Assembly: GCA_002336895.1 (NCBI GenBank)
Contig: DDFC01000032.1
Coordinates: forward strand, 497,904 to 561,903
Source of the DNA: Verrucomicrobiaceae bacterium UBA1938
Lineage (GTDB): Bacteria > Verrucomicrobiota > Verrucomicrobiia > Verrucomicrobiales > Verrucomicrobiaceae
Reading direction: 5' to 3'
DNA length: 64,000 nucleotides
Shown: positions 25,535 to 33,815 of the stretch, one piece after another
How positions within the stretch are numbered: position 1 is the stretch's first letter
Layout: every line of letters starts with the position of its first letter
Notes under the pieces: generated by a model
What the model was told of the DNA's origin: nothing
The model's input: the letters and a program-made list of their open reading frames with translations, nothing else
Databases searched by the model: none
Position numbers and translations under genes: made by a program

Positions 25535-25751
25535 GACATGGCTGACAGCAGTGGGGATGAGAGCTGGTTTTCTGCGGGGGCGACTTTCCAGAGCCGCACT
25601 CGGAGAGTGCGGACCACTTCACGCTGGGTGGGCGATAGTGATGGGGGCACGAGAAAGCGCTGGTGGACGGGCCCATTCTTCGCACTGCGTGCTACGAAGG
25701 GCTAACGGGCTGTCGCCACCCCCATCCTACGCTCCGGAGTGGGAATGCGCT
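25535..25751. repeat. Repeat-rich intergenic region with GC-rich hairpins
   Basis: This gap between two converging genes contains the stem CCGCACT/AGTGCGG (25594-25612). A further pair at about 25636-25644 and 25719-25728 (GATGGGGGC and CACCCCCATC) is largely complementary. A GCAC-TGC-GTGC hairpin sits inside TTCGCACTGCGTGCTACGAA at about 25679-25698. These look like extragenic palindromes. They may also end transcription from both sides, although no poly-T tract is evident. Confidence 0.6.
25594..25612. repeat. Variant copy of the dispersed hairpin repeat
   Basis: CCGCACT pairs with AGTGCGG around a five-base loop. Compared with the copies at 23281 and 35424, the last base pair has changed from A-T to T-A, so pairing is kept. 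The flanking GGACCACT is also shared. Confidence 0.7.
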
Positions 25752-27260
25752 TTATTTGACGAAGTCGGTGAAGCCGGACTCGGTGCGTTTGAGCTCGGCT
25801 TTCATGGCGGTGCGGAGTTCACTGATGCGGCTGGCTTGAGAGGGATCGTTGATGAGGTTTTTGAGTTCTTCGGGATCGTTTTTGAGATCGTAGAGTTCTT
25901 CGCCGGAGACACCGTCGAGGTAGTGGACGAGCTTGAACTGATCCTGGACGACGGCGCTGTAAAGGGGGACGCCTTGATGGTTGTCCTGCTTGGCCCCGGT
26001 GAGAATGGTCTGGCTGACTTTGGTGCCGTATTCGTTGCCCATGTGCTCGTAGTAGCAGGGGTGCGGCCATGCGGTTTCGGGTTTTTCGAGGAGAGGTATC
26101 AGATCGCGGCCGTGAGTCTGCCAGGGGACTTTGACGCCGGTGATGGAGAGGAAGGTGGCGGCGAGATCGGGAGCATTGACGGAGGCGGCGCAGACTTTCC
26201 CAGCAGGGAAGCGGGAGGGCATGCTGATGATGAGGGGGGAGCGGTAGTTGGCGTCATAAGGCGCGAGCTTGGTGCGGAAGCCGTGCTCCCCCATGGAGAA
26301 GCCCTGGTCGGCGGTGTAGATGATGAGGGTGTTTTCGTACTGCCCAGATTCTTTGAGCGCGGCGATGAGCTGGCCGACGCCTTCATCGATGGCGGGGACG
26401 CATTCATTGACCTGTCGGACCCAGTCGTCGAAGCGTTTGCCCCGTTTGCTTTCGCCAAAGGCTTCGCCGCCTTTTCCAGCCATGGGGTGACCGTCGGGGC
26501 CTTTGAACCATGCCTGCGTTTTATTGAGGTAGCCGGGCTTGTCTGCGCGTGGGGGGAAGATGTCGGCGGGGACTGGGACTTCGGCATTCTTATATATGCC
26601 TTTGTGGCGTTTGGCAGGTGTGGAGGGGCCGTGGACGCTGCCGTAGCAGACCCAGAGGTACCAGGGCTTGGCGGTATCGCGGTTTTTGCCACGGATGTAG
26701 TCGAGTGACCACTGGGTGTAGTTGTCGGCAGGATAGCCTTCGATGGTCTGCTCCTTGCCATCGACGCTCATGATCTGCGTTTCGTAGTAAGCGCCGGCGT
26801 TTTCGGGATGGAGGGGGCGGTTCCAGACGATCTGATGATCCCAGTCACGCCCCCAACCGGTGTCGGTGCCGGTGTGCCATTTGCCGATCTGTGCGGTGTG
26901 GTAGCCCTGCCTGCGCATTTCAGCGGGAATGAAGGGGCACTGTTTGGGATCGTACGTGCTGCCGGGGTACTTTCCCTCCATGGACATGGACTCGATGCCA
27001 TGCGGGAAGCGCCCGGTAAGCATGGTGGCGCGGGAAGGCATGCACCAGGAGCCGAGATAAGCCGCATGAAAGCGCACACCGTTCTGTGCGAGGGCGTCGA
27101 TGTTGGGCGTCCTGACCCAGGGCCATGAGCCAGGATAGCAGCCCACGGTCTTGGTGGACTGGTCGTCGGCGTAGATGAAGAGGATGTTGGGGCGCTTTGC
27201 CTCGTCAGCAAGAATATGGAGCGCGAACGTGCAAAGCAGTGTGACGATAAAGGCCTTCAT
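25752..27260 (-). CDS. Secreted sulfatase (Cys-type formylglycine motif)
   Basis: Start is ATG 27260, giving signal peptide MKAFIVTLLCTFALHILAD; an in-frame TTG/ATG region upstream to 27302 is less likely. The mature protein opens RPNILFIYADDQSTKTVGCYPG, where the DD pair begins the metal site. The active-site motif is GSWCMPSRATMLTGRFPHG, a C-x-P-S-R sequence in which the Cys is converted to formylglycine by a maturation enzyme. QIGKWHTGTD and IYTADQGFSMGEHG provide further metal and substrate residues. The length of 502 residues fits the S1 sulfatase family. It hydrolyses sulfate esters, probably on glycans. It is the last gene of a minus-strand run from 33731. The FGE-like domain at 16457 lacks Cys and is unlikely to be its activator. 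Confidence 0.95.
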   Translation of the reverse strand: MKAFIVTLLCTFALHILADEAKRPNILFIYADDQSTKTVGCYPGSWPWVRTPNIDALAQNGVRFHAAYLGSWCMPSRATMLTGRFPHGIESMSMEGKYPGSTYDPKQCPFIPAEMRRQGYHTAQIGKWHTGTDTGWGRDWDHQIVWNRPLHPENAGAYYETQIMSVDGKEQTIEGYPADNYTQWSLDYIRGKNRDTAKPWYLWVCYGSVHGPSTPAKRHKGIYKNAEVPVPADIFPPRADKPGYLNKTQAWFKGPDGHPMAGKGGEAFGESKRGKRFDDWVRQVNECVPAIDEGVGQLIAALKESGQYENTLIIYTADQGFSMGEHGFRTKLAPYDANYRSPLIISMPSRFPAGKVCAASVNAPDLAATFLSITGVKVPWQTHGRDLIPLLEKPETAWPHPCYYEHMGNEYGTKVSQTILTGAKQDNHQGVPLYSAVVQDQFKLVHYLDGVSGEELYDLKNDPEELKNLINDPSQASRISELRTAMKAELKRTESGFTDFVK

Positions 27261-27317
27261 GGTGCGCGGTAAACGCAGCTCACGATGGCTTTGTAGCCTC
27301 AAATGCTCGCAAAAGGA

Positions 27318-29606
27318 TCAGGCGGCGGTTCCCTGTGAGGGAGGCGGCAGCTTGGCCATGGGCGGACGGGCGACCGCCGTGGGTGGCTTGGCCACAGGCG
27401 GTGCCGGAGGTTTGGCAATCGGCTTGGACATGGGAGCCGCCGGCGGTTTGGCCAGAGGCTTGGTCACACCACTGGCTACGGGCTGCACCACAGCGCCAGC
27501 GAGAGGCGGAGGCTGCGGCTTGGCCATAGGGAAGGCAGGTGGAGTGACTGCGGGCACCACTGGCGGCTGTGCGACCACAGGTGGAGCAGGCTGCCGGATG
27601 ATGGAGGAAAGCACGGAGGTAGGCGGCGGGCCTGGAGGCGCGGCTTTAGGAGCATGTGCCTTCTGGATCATGTCCCAGAGCCTGAGCCCGCGAAGCAGCG
27701 GATGCCCGCGCAGGGCGGCGAGCACATTGTCCCTGGTGGCAGGCGGCTCGGTGGCGAGCTGCTCGTAGGAGCCCTCGCGCTGGGCGGCGAGCATGCGCCC
27801 GAGAGCGGAGAGCACGGCTGCCTCTGTGGCCGGAATGTGATGGAAGGTGTTCTTTGCCTTGAAGGCATTGAGCAGCTCCATGGTAAGCTGGCCGGAGACG
27901 GGTGCGATGTCATTGCGAAGCAGCAGGGTGTCGCCAGCGGCCTCCTTGAGCCGCTCTAGCACAGCGATGAAGCTGCCGCGCATGGAATTGCTGGTGACGA
28001 CGCGGACCTTGCTGCCACCCCACTCGAACCAGCGGTCGGAGCCGTCGAAGTTGTCATAGGTTTTGCGGATGTCGCCGTCGCTGATGGTGACGGGCGGAGC
28101 GACCATGAGTTCGATGAGGTCGCGGGTGCGCTCGCCGAGATCGATGGCGCCCGGGGCGTCTGCTTCGGACTTTGCAGCTGTGACGGCTTCCTGGAAGAGG
28201 GAGTCCACTTTCTCTGCGAGGCTCTGACGAGGCAGCACCGGGACGACAGGAGCAGGCAATGGTGTCGGCTGAACTGCCGCAGGCACAGGAATGGCGACTG
28301 CGACGGGCACTGCTGTGACCTCATTGACCGCAGCCACAGCGACGAGAGGCACCGGAACCTGAGCAGGAGTGACCGGAGGCTGCGGCTGGATGGGCATGGC
28401 ACTGACAGCAGCCACAATCTCCGGCGGCAGCGCCGAGGACATGGTGCGCATGGCATAGAGCTCTGCGGCAGCGGCGAGCAGATGACGCGGGAAGATGGCA
28501 CCGCCTGCGGTAAGACGGGCCATGTCTTCCTCCTGCATGGGATGAATGGCGGAGGTGATGCCGTCTTTCTGGCGCTGAGCCACGAGAGCGGGGCTGCCGA
28601 GGCGGCAGTCGAGCAGCAGGCGCTTCTGCTCATTGGCGATGGGCAGCATGTCGATGACCGGGAGGCGGAAGCCGAGCGGAGCATTGGAGTCCGGAACGCC
28701 CACACGACCACGCAGGGCCTGAGTGAGTGACGCATCCCATGCGGCATAGCGCTCGGCGACCAGACCGATGAGCACCGCCCAGTTCTGGCTCTGATCAATG
28801 AGAGCAAAGAGGAGGCGCTGCATTTCATCGAGCTGCGGCTGGGTGACCACGAGATCCAGCTGGTCGAGCACGAGCACGACGGGGGCTCCGGCCTGAGAAG
28901 CGAGCTTTCCAAAGAGCTGAATGACGATGCCCATCTCCGCACGCGCCAGGGGCTCGACAACGCCGAGGTATTTGAGCTCGGCCTCGGTCAGATAGGCAGC
29001 ACCGGAGAGCCACTGTGCGGCGAGGTGCTCCTTGTCGTCTCTGAGGATATTGAGCAGGCAGCGCAGCACACTACGGGGAACCATGGGGTGCTCAGCCTCG
29101 AGGAGCTGGACTGCCTGATGGATCATCTCCTTCCGAGTCTCCAGGCTGATGGATGCCCAGGCCTCATGCAGCTGGGGAAAGGTGAAATCCTGCTCCACAA
29201 CGGGCTTGAGCAGCGCGTAGGCGAGCAGGCGCAGCTGGCTGTAGGGCGCCTCCTTCCCCTCCTTGCTACGGGCGGGATGGCGCAGGCTGCTGACAAAGCG
29301 CGAGAGGATGAAATTTTCCAGGGCCTCGGGCTGCAGAGGAGGATTGGGCGCGTAGGCGTAGAAGATGCTGTCCGCACACTCATGGCGGAGCCGGGAGAAG
29401 AGGTGGGATTTCCCGGAACCGCCCGCTCCACGCACAAAGCGCACCTGGCTGCGATGCTGCGCACGCACCTGATCGACCACCACACGCAGCGCCCCGAACG
29501 GCACCGAGTGGATGTAGGGGACGTCCACAAAAGCGGCGGCGTTCCACAAGTCGTTTTCGCCCACACTTGTGGATGTGAAGGGATTTAGATCAGCATACGG
29601 GGACAT
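27318..29606 (-). CDS. P-loop ATPase with long proline-rich linkers and C-terminal tail, uncharacterised
   Basis: The start is ATG 29606 (MSPYADLNPFTSTSVGEND); an upstream in-frame start at 29666 is less likely. The 762-residue protein is cytoplasmic. Residues 60-68 are a Walker A motif (GAGGSGKSH) and about 243-250 a Walker B (VVLVLDQLD), so the N-terminal half is an AAA/STAND-like NTPase. A Pro/Val/Ala-rich stretch lies at about 440-510. A folded region follows at about 510-665 (SLAEKVDSLFQEAVTAAK and VRVVTSNSMRGSFIAVLERL). The last 90 residues are Pro-rich with KPP repeats. It lies 44 bp after the winged-helix-like gene and likely forms a pair with it. I do not recognise a named system. 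Confidence 0.82.
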   Translation of the reverse strand: MSPYADLNPFTSTSVGENDLWNAAAFVDVPYIHSVPFGALRVVVDQVRAQHRSQVRFVRGAGGSGKSHLFSRLRHECADSIFYAYAPNPPLQPEALENFILSRFVSSLRHPARSKEGKEAPYSQLRLLAYALLKPVVEQDFTFPQLHEAWASISLETRKEMIHQAVQLLEAEHPMVPRSVLRCLLNILRDDKEHLAAQWLSGAAYLTEAELKYLGVVEPLARAEMGIVIQLFGKLASQAGAPVVLVLDQLDLVVTQPQLDEMQRLLFALIDQSQNWAVLIGLVAERYAAWDASLTQALRGRVGVPDSNAPLGFRLPVIDMLPIANEQKRLLLDCRLGSPALVAQRQKDGITSAIHPMQEEDMARLTAGGAIFPRHLLAAAAELYAMRTMSSALPPEIVAAVSAMPIQPQPPVTPAQVPVPLVAVAAVNEVTAVPVAVAIPVPAAVQPTPLPAPVVPVLPRQSLAEKVDSLFQEAVTAAKSEADAPGAIDLGERTRDLIELMVAPPVTISDGDIRKTYDNFDGSDRWFEWGGSKVRVVTSNSMRGSFIAVLERLKEAAGDTLLLRNDIAPVSGQLTMELLNAFKAKNTFHHIPATEAAVLSALGRMLAAQREGSYEQLATEPPATRDNVLAALRGHPLLRGLRLWDMIQKAHAPKAAPPGPPPTSVLSSIIRQPAPPVVAQPPVVPAVTPPAFPMAKPQPPPLAGAVVQPVASGVTKPLAKPPAAPMSKPIAKPPAPPVAKPPTAVARPPMAKLPPPSQGTAA

Positions 29607-29650
29607 GGTCTCGGGAGTCGGTTTAAGATTCGGGAGGAAAAAGCACTGGA

Positions 29651-30511
29651 TCAGGAGAGCCAGCACCAGGAGTAGCCGGGAGGACCGAGAGACATCGGAA
29701 CAAGCAGGGCGCGTTCATGTTCCGGGAGGTCTTGCGGTCGTTCACAAGGTTCTAACAGGAGGCGGCCGTCATTGTAAAGCTTCTCGATAAACCTTCGGAA
29801 AACCTGAATGTCAGGCGCACCCCCAAGTTCAGCAGCCCAAGCCTGGTAACGGGCGAAGGTGCTGGGAATAGGGATCATCATGGTGGAGGAGCGGATGCGG
29901 TCGAGCTCATACCAAGCCTGCAGATCGGCCTCTGAAGGAATGCAGACAGTGGGAGGTGGGGCAGCGGGTGCAGGCGGTTCATCATCGAGCCAAGCGAGCA
30001 AATCTTCCCATGTGGCAGGCTGAGTGCGCGTGCCATTGACCGTCTGGAGGATTTTCTGCAAAGCGGTGCGCTGGGCGGCACTGAGCGACTGAGATGGGCG
30101 CGGCCTGTGGGAGTAAACGAGCCGCTTTCCACCCGACTGCACGAAGGCCTCTCCTGAGGCGACGAGTAGGCTCAGAGCCGGCTCAAAGCATGGGCGCAGG
30201 CCTGCGGGCAGCTTTGCGCAGAGCTTTGCCGCCTGCTGCTCTTTTGCGGAGGCATGCACCCAGCTTTTCAGAAACGCGGCGGCGGCAGCCTCAGGACTTT
30301 GACGGGTGAAGAGCGGCTGCGGCTTTGCAGCGGTGCCTGCGAGGATGCGGGTCAGAGTGCCCGCAGTAGCCAGGGCATCAAGAGCTGCAGCAGTGGCTTT
30401 GGAGGAGGCGGCTTTGCCGAGAGCGGGTTTGATCAGCCTGGAGATTTCCGCTGCCTTCAGAGGAAGCGCGCTGCGGGCGAGCGCATCGAGAATGGTGGTT
30501 TCGAGCGTCAT
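29651..30511 (-). CDS. Winged-helix-like protein of unknown function, partner of the ATPase
   Basis: The 286-residue product starts at ATG 30511. Its N-terminal 60 residues (TTILDALARSALPLKAAEISRLIKP, then KATAAALDALATAGTLTRI) have the helix-turn-helix-strand order of a winged-helix domain. A second similar unit may follow at about 70-130, with AAFLKSWVHASAKEQQAAKLCAKL. A short Pro/Ala-rich linker (DDEPPAPAAPPPT) at about 175-190 separates a C-terminal helical region. No signal peptide is present. It lies 44 bp upstream of the P-loop ATPase on the same strand and 20 bp downstream of the lipase gene. The pair may act together on nucleic acid or as a signalling module; this is inference. Confidence 0.65.
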   Translation of the reverse strand: MTLETTILDALARSALPLKAAEISRLIKPALGKAASSKATAAALDALATAGTLTRILAGTAAKPQPLFTRQSPEAAAAAFLKSWVHASAKEQQAAKLCAKLPAGLRPCFEPALSLLVASGEAFVQSGGKRLVYSHRPRPSQSLSAAQRTALQKILQTVNGTRTQPATWEDLLAWLDDEPPAPAAPPPTVCIPSEADLQAWYELDRIRSSTMMIPIPSTFARYQAWAAELGGAPDIQVFRRFIEKLYNDGRLLLEPCERPQDLPEHERALLVPMSLGPPGYSWCWLS

Positions 30512-30531
30512 GAGGGTACTGCGGCGGTGGT

Positions 30532-31503
30532 TTATTTCTCAAGGTGGCGGTCCAGCCAGCGGGTGACGTCATGCACGACCTCCTCCCGCTGCACATCATG
30601 GAGCAGAAGGTGGTAGGAGCGTGTGTACCAGAGAAGCTTTTTGTCGCGGCTGCGCATCTCTGCGAACAGCGACTGGATCTGATCTGCGGAAGACATGACG
30701 TCATTAGGCGAGGCCACAAAGAGCACGGGCATCTTCAGACGGTGGGCGGAACCTGCATTGGCATCGAGCATACCGCCGATGGTGGAGAGCAGCCGCAGTG
30801 AGAAGGCGCTGACGTGGTGTGGAGTGACGGCCATCTGCCCACCGTGGGTGGAGTGGGAGGTGACCTGAATTTTTGACTCATCCACGCCCGCAAGCTCTCC
30901 GAGAGTGTAGCGGGAGCGCGGGGACAGCCTGGCAGCGGTTTCGAGAACGAAGCGCTGAAAACCGGTGAGGGTCATGCGAAGCCCGGCCACGGGGGAAGCG
31001 AGGATGATGCCATCGGGATCGGACCTGTTTCCGAGGAGGTTTGCGGCGGTGTGGAGTGCGATGAGGCTGCCAAGGCTCTCGCCATACCAAAAGACTGGTG
31101 TGCGGGGGTGCCTGCGCTTTACCAAAGAATGGAAGGTGGCGAGGTCTTTCTGCCAGATTTTAGCACTCTGGATGTCTCCCCGCTCGGCCACGACCGGGTC
31201 ATTTCCCTGGCCGCGCAGATCGTAGGCATAGACGGTGTAGCCATGCAGGGGGAGCTGCTCTCCGAGATACCAGAAGTCCGACTTGGCCCCGCTGAGGCCA
31301 TGCACGGCGATGACCACGCCGCGAGGTTTTGTGCCAGCTGGAACGGGCCACACCTTCCACGGCATGGTCTTGCCATCATAGCTGACCCAATCCTCAGCAC
31401 AGAGAACGCCGCGGCCTGAGGTGATCTTTTTCACCGAGGCGCAGCTGCTCATGACGGCGAGAAGCGTCAGCAGCCATAGTCGCTGGAGCAGGGAGGCGAG
31501 CAT
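30532..31503 (-). CDS. Lipoprotein alpha/beta-hydrolase (monoglyceride-lipase-like)
   Basis: The 323-residue product begins with a lipoprotein signal peptide, MLASLLQRLWLLTLLAVMSSC, with the lipobox ending at Cys, so it should be anchored in a membrane facing the periplasm. The body follows the serine aminopeptidase/monoglyceride-lipase (S33) pattern: VVIAVHGLSGAKSDFWYLGEQL (oxyanion), VYAYDLRGQGND, nucleophile in WYGESLGSLIALH, acid in VLFVASPNDVMSSADQ and His in YTRSYHLLLHD. It lies four bases downstream of the M14-like gene and 20 bp upstream of the winged-helix-like gene, implying one transcript. Its likely substrate is an acyl glycerol or other lipid ester. Confidence 0.92.
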   Translation of the reverse strand: MLASLLQRLWLLTLLAVMSSCASVKKITSGRGVLCAEDWVSYDGKTMPWKVWPVPAGTKPRGVVIAVHGLSGAKSDFWYLGEQLPLHGYTVYAYDLRGQGNDPVVAERGDIQSAKIWQKDLATFHSLVKRRHPRTPVFWYGESLGSLIALHTAANLLGNRSDPDGIILASPVAGLRMTLTGFQRFVLETAARLSPRSRYTLGELAGVDESKIQVTSHSTHGGQMAVTPHHVSAFSLRLLSTIGGMLDANAGSAHRLKMPVLFVASPNDVMSSADQIQSLFAEMRSRDKKLLWYTRSYHLLLHDVQREEVVHDVTRWLDRHLEK

Positions 31504-31507
31504 GGCT

Positions 31508-32272
31508 TCAGGCTAAAATGTCCAGCGCCGCCTCCACGAAGCGGACCTGCACCTGGATGCGCTTGTCGAGATCAAACTCCGAGGGCGACTCAAAGGTGAG
31601 CGTGACAGGGCAGCCACGCACATGAAGCTCAACGGCCTCAGGCATGCCGGGGAGATTGGTGGGCAGGTTGCGGCGTCGGATCACGCCTCTGTCTGCACGA
31701 CGACCGTCGATGCTTCGGCGTGGATCTGGGGCGATGAGCTTTGCACAGCGCGAGATGATTTGATGCCCTGCGGTCTCGCGCGCGTGATTGAGCTCATAGA
31801 GGTAGATGCCCTGGGCATCGTAGTCCTCATGAAGGCAGAGGCCGAAGCGCATGGCACGTCCGGTGATCCACTGCTGCCAGGGGCCGCAGATTTCGTCATC
31901 GGAGATGTGAAAGCGGCGGTTGATGTCGAAGCTGCGATGATCCAGCCGTGTGTTTAAGATGAGGCCCATCGGATTAAGGCAGGGAGCGATCAGGAATGAG
32001 CCGCACTGGATCTCAGCCACGTGCTTTTCCGCCCAGGCGAGCAGGCCCCAGGCAGAGCCAGCCTCGTCTCCGTGTACGCCAGTGGAAAGATAGATGGCGG
32101 GCTCTCCTGCCTGCGCCGCCTTTGACTCAAGAACGATGACGGGCATGTCCTGCACCACGCAGAGGACTTTCACCCTGCAGCCTGCGCTACGTGCGAGCAT
32201 GCGCCAGCGCTGAATGAGGTGCTGTGCGTCATGCGCACGATGGTTGGGGAGCAGCTTCACGGCGCGCAGCAT
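31508..32272 (-). CDS. M14/AstE-like metallopeptidase (succinylglutamate desuccinylase family)
   Basis: The start is ATG 32272 (MLRAVKLLPNHRAHDAQHLI); the frame continues upstream to 32440 but that region overlaps the flanking gene. The 254-residue product carries STGVHGDEAGSA (His67 and Glu70), the HxxE zinc motif of this family, and a candidate third ligand in the LCLHEDYDAQG segment. AEIQCGSFLIAPCLNPMGLILNTR and SFDINRRF are typical of M14-type carboxypeptidases. No signal peptide is visible, so it should be cytoplasmic. It probably removes a carboxy-terminal or acyl group from a small peptide or amino acid. It lies 37 bp after the upstream sulfatase gene and four bases before the lipase gene. 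Confidence 0.88.
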   Translation of the reverse strand: MLRAVKLLPNHRAHDAQHLIQRWRMLARSAGCRVKVLCVVQDMPVIVLESKAAQAGEPAIYLSTGVHGDEAGSAWGLLAWAEKHVAEIQCGSFLIAPCLNPMGLILNTRLDHRSFDINRRFHISDDEICGPWQQWITGRAMRFGLCLHEDYDAQGIYLYELNHARETAGHQIISRCAKLIAPDPRRSIDGRRADRGVIRRRNLPTNLPGMPEAVELHVRGCPVTLTFESPSEFDLDKRIQVQVRFVEAALDILA

Positions 32273-32309
32273 GGCAGGGCCGGAGCATTCGTCATTCTGA
32301 ATTCCGCAT

Positions 32310-33731
32310 TCAGTCTTTTTTCTTCTTCGCCTTCCCTTTCTTGGCTGGAGGAGCCTCCTTGGTGCGGCCTTCGTTTTTGGCCACCTCTTCAGGCTCAGGA
32401 ATACGGCCCTGATCATTCGACTGCTGAATCCATGCCTCAAGAACCGAGCTCAGACGCTCGTGTGCGGCGCGATGCTCGAGCTGATTGGATTTCGCCAGAT
32501 TGTTGATTTCGTGAGGGTCTTCCTGGAGGTCGTAAAGCTCCTCTGCAGGCATGGTGGGTGCGGCCAGCACGGCCTGGGCGGGAGTGAGCTTGTCCTGGGC
32601 GGCGAGTTCTTTGATGAGGTTCCACACCGGATACTGCTTCTCCTTGTAGGCATTGTGCTGGAGGAAGGGACGGTCAGGAGTGAAATTGCGAATGTAGCGG
32701 TAGCGGGCATCACGCACGGTGCGGAAGCGGAACACGGTCATGTCGCAGCGGTCGCGGGCACCGAAGACGTACTCGCGGGGTGGTTCAGCATTGGGGCCCA
32801 TAAAGACCTGGCCCTGCATGCCTTGGGGCTTGGGAATGCCCGCCCAGGCGAGGGTGGTGGCGGTGAGATCGATGGACATGAGGAGGCGGTCGCTGACTTT
32901 GCCGGGCTCATAACCTGCGGGCGCAGGAATACCGGAGGGCCAGCTCATGATGAGGGGTGTGTTCAGCCCTTCCTCGTAGCAGAACTGCTTGGCGCGGACA
33001 TGGGCGGCACCATGATCTCCAAGGAAGCAGATGACGGTGTTTTCCATGAGGCCATCGCGATGAAGGAGCTCCATGACTTTGCCGATTTTGCGATCCAGCT
33101 CGGTGGCGGCGTCGAGGTACTGCGCCATGTCATTGCGGGTGACTTCGTGATCGGGGTAGTAGGGTGGGATTTCCACCTTGGCGGGATCCGCGTGGGGTGG
33201 GGCGTGGAAGGTGCGGTGGGTTTCCTGGAAATTGAGCTGGGCGTAGAAGGGCTGGTGCTGCTTGAGGTCGTCCCAGCTGGCGGAATCGAAGGGCTTGGTG
33301 GGTTCCTGGAAATTCCAGTCGGTCTTGCCAGTGCCTTTGAAGCCGGCTTCGGGTGGCAGGTCTTTGACGTTGGCCGTGAAGTAGCCGGCCTCGCGCATGC
33401 GCTCGCTGATGACCTTCACGCCAGCGGGCAGGGTAAAGCCGTCATCGCGATGGGAGCGGTGATTGTGTGCGCCGATGGTGGTCTGATACATGCCGGTATT
33501 GAATGCCGAGCGGCTGGCGGAGCAGACGGGGGCAGTGGTGTAGTAGCGGGTGAAGCGCATGCCTTTGGCAGCGAGGGCATCGAGCACGGGGGAGGAGACT
33601 TCCTTGGTGCCGTAGCAGCCGAGATGCGGGCCAAAGTCCTCGGCGATGAGCCAGAGGATGTTGGGGCGCTTTTCCTGGGCGTGGAGGATGGAAGCCACGC
33701 AGAGGCTGAGAACAAGAAGAAAACGAATCAT
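32310..33731 (-). CDS. Secreted sulfatase with a lysine-rich C-terminal tail
   Basis: The start is ATG 33731 (signal peptide MIRFLLVLSLCVASILHAQ); an in-frame start at 33767 is less likely. The mature part opens RPNILWLIAEDFGPHLGCYG. The active-site motif is APVCSASRSAFNTGMY, a C-x-A-S-R form. VICFLGDHGAAH holds the late metal ligands. The overall pattern resembles N-sulfoglucosamine (heparan N-) sulfatases. The length of 473 residues is normal. The last residues (PPAKKGKAKKKKD) are strongly basic, which is unusual and could bind acidic glycans or DNA. It opens the minus-strand run that ends with the other sulfatase. Confidence 0.93.
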   Translation of the reverse strand: MIRFLLVLSLCVASILHAQEKRPNILWLIAEDFGPHLGCYGTKEVSSPVLDALAAKGMRFTRYYTTAPVCSASRSAFNTGMYQTTIGAHNHRSHRDDGFTLPAGVKVISERMREAGYFTANVKDLPPEAGFKGTGKTDWNFQEPTKPFDSASWDDLKQHQPFYAQLNFQETHRTFHAPPHADPAKVEIPPYYPDHEVTRNDMAQYLDAATELDRKIGKVMELLHRDGLMENTVICFLGDHGAAHVRAKQFCYEEGLNTPLIMSWPSGIPAPAGYEPGKVSDRLLMSIDLTATTLAWAGIPKPQGMQGQVFMGPNAEPPREYVFGARDRCDMTVFRFRTVRDARYRYIRNFTPDRPFLQHNAYKEKQYPVWNLIKELAAQDKLTPAQAVLAAPTMPAEELYDLQEDPHEINNLAKSNQLEHRAAHERLSSVLEAWIQQSNDQGRIPEPEEVAKNEGRTKEAPPAKKGKAKKKKD

Positions 33732-33815
33732 GCGCACAACATGACGAAAAATGCCGCATGGACGCAAGAAAGTATTTGTAGCGAACGCCTGATCGTCGTC
33801 TGCCGAGGCGAACCC

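Noticed and set aside
27318..30511. Reading the ATPase/winged-helix pair as a known phage-defence system such as BREX
   Set aside because: No methylase, phosphatase or other signature gene is adjacent, and the ATPase does not show the features I know for such systems.
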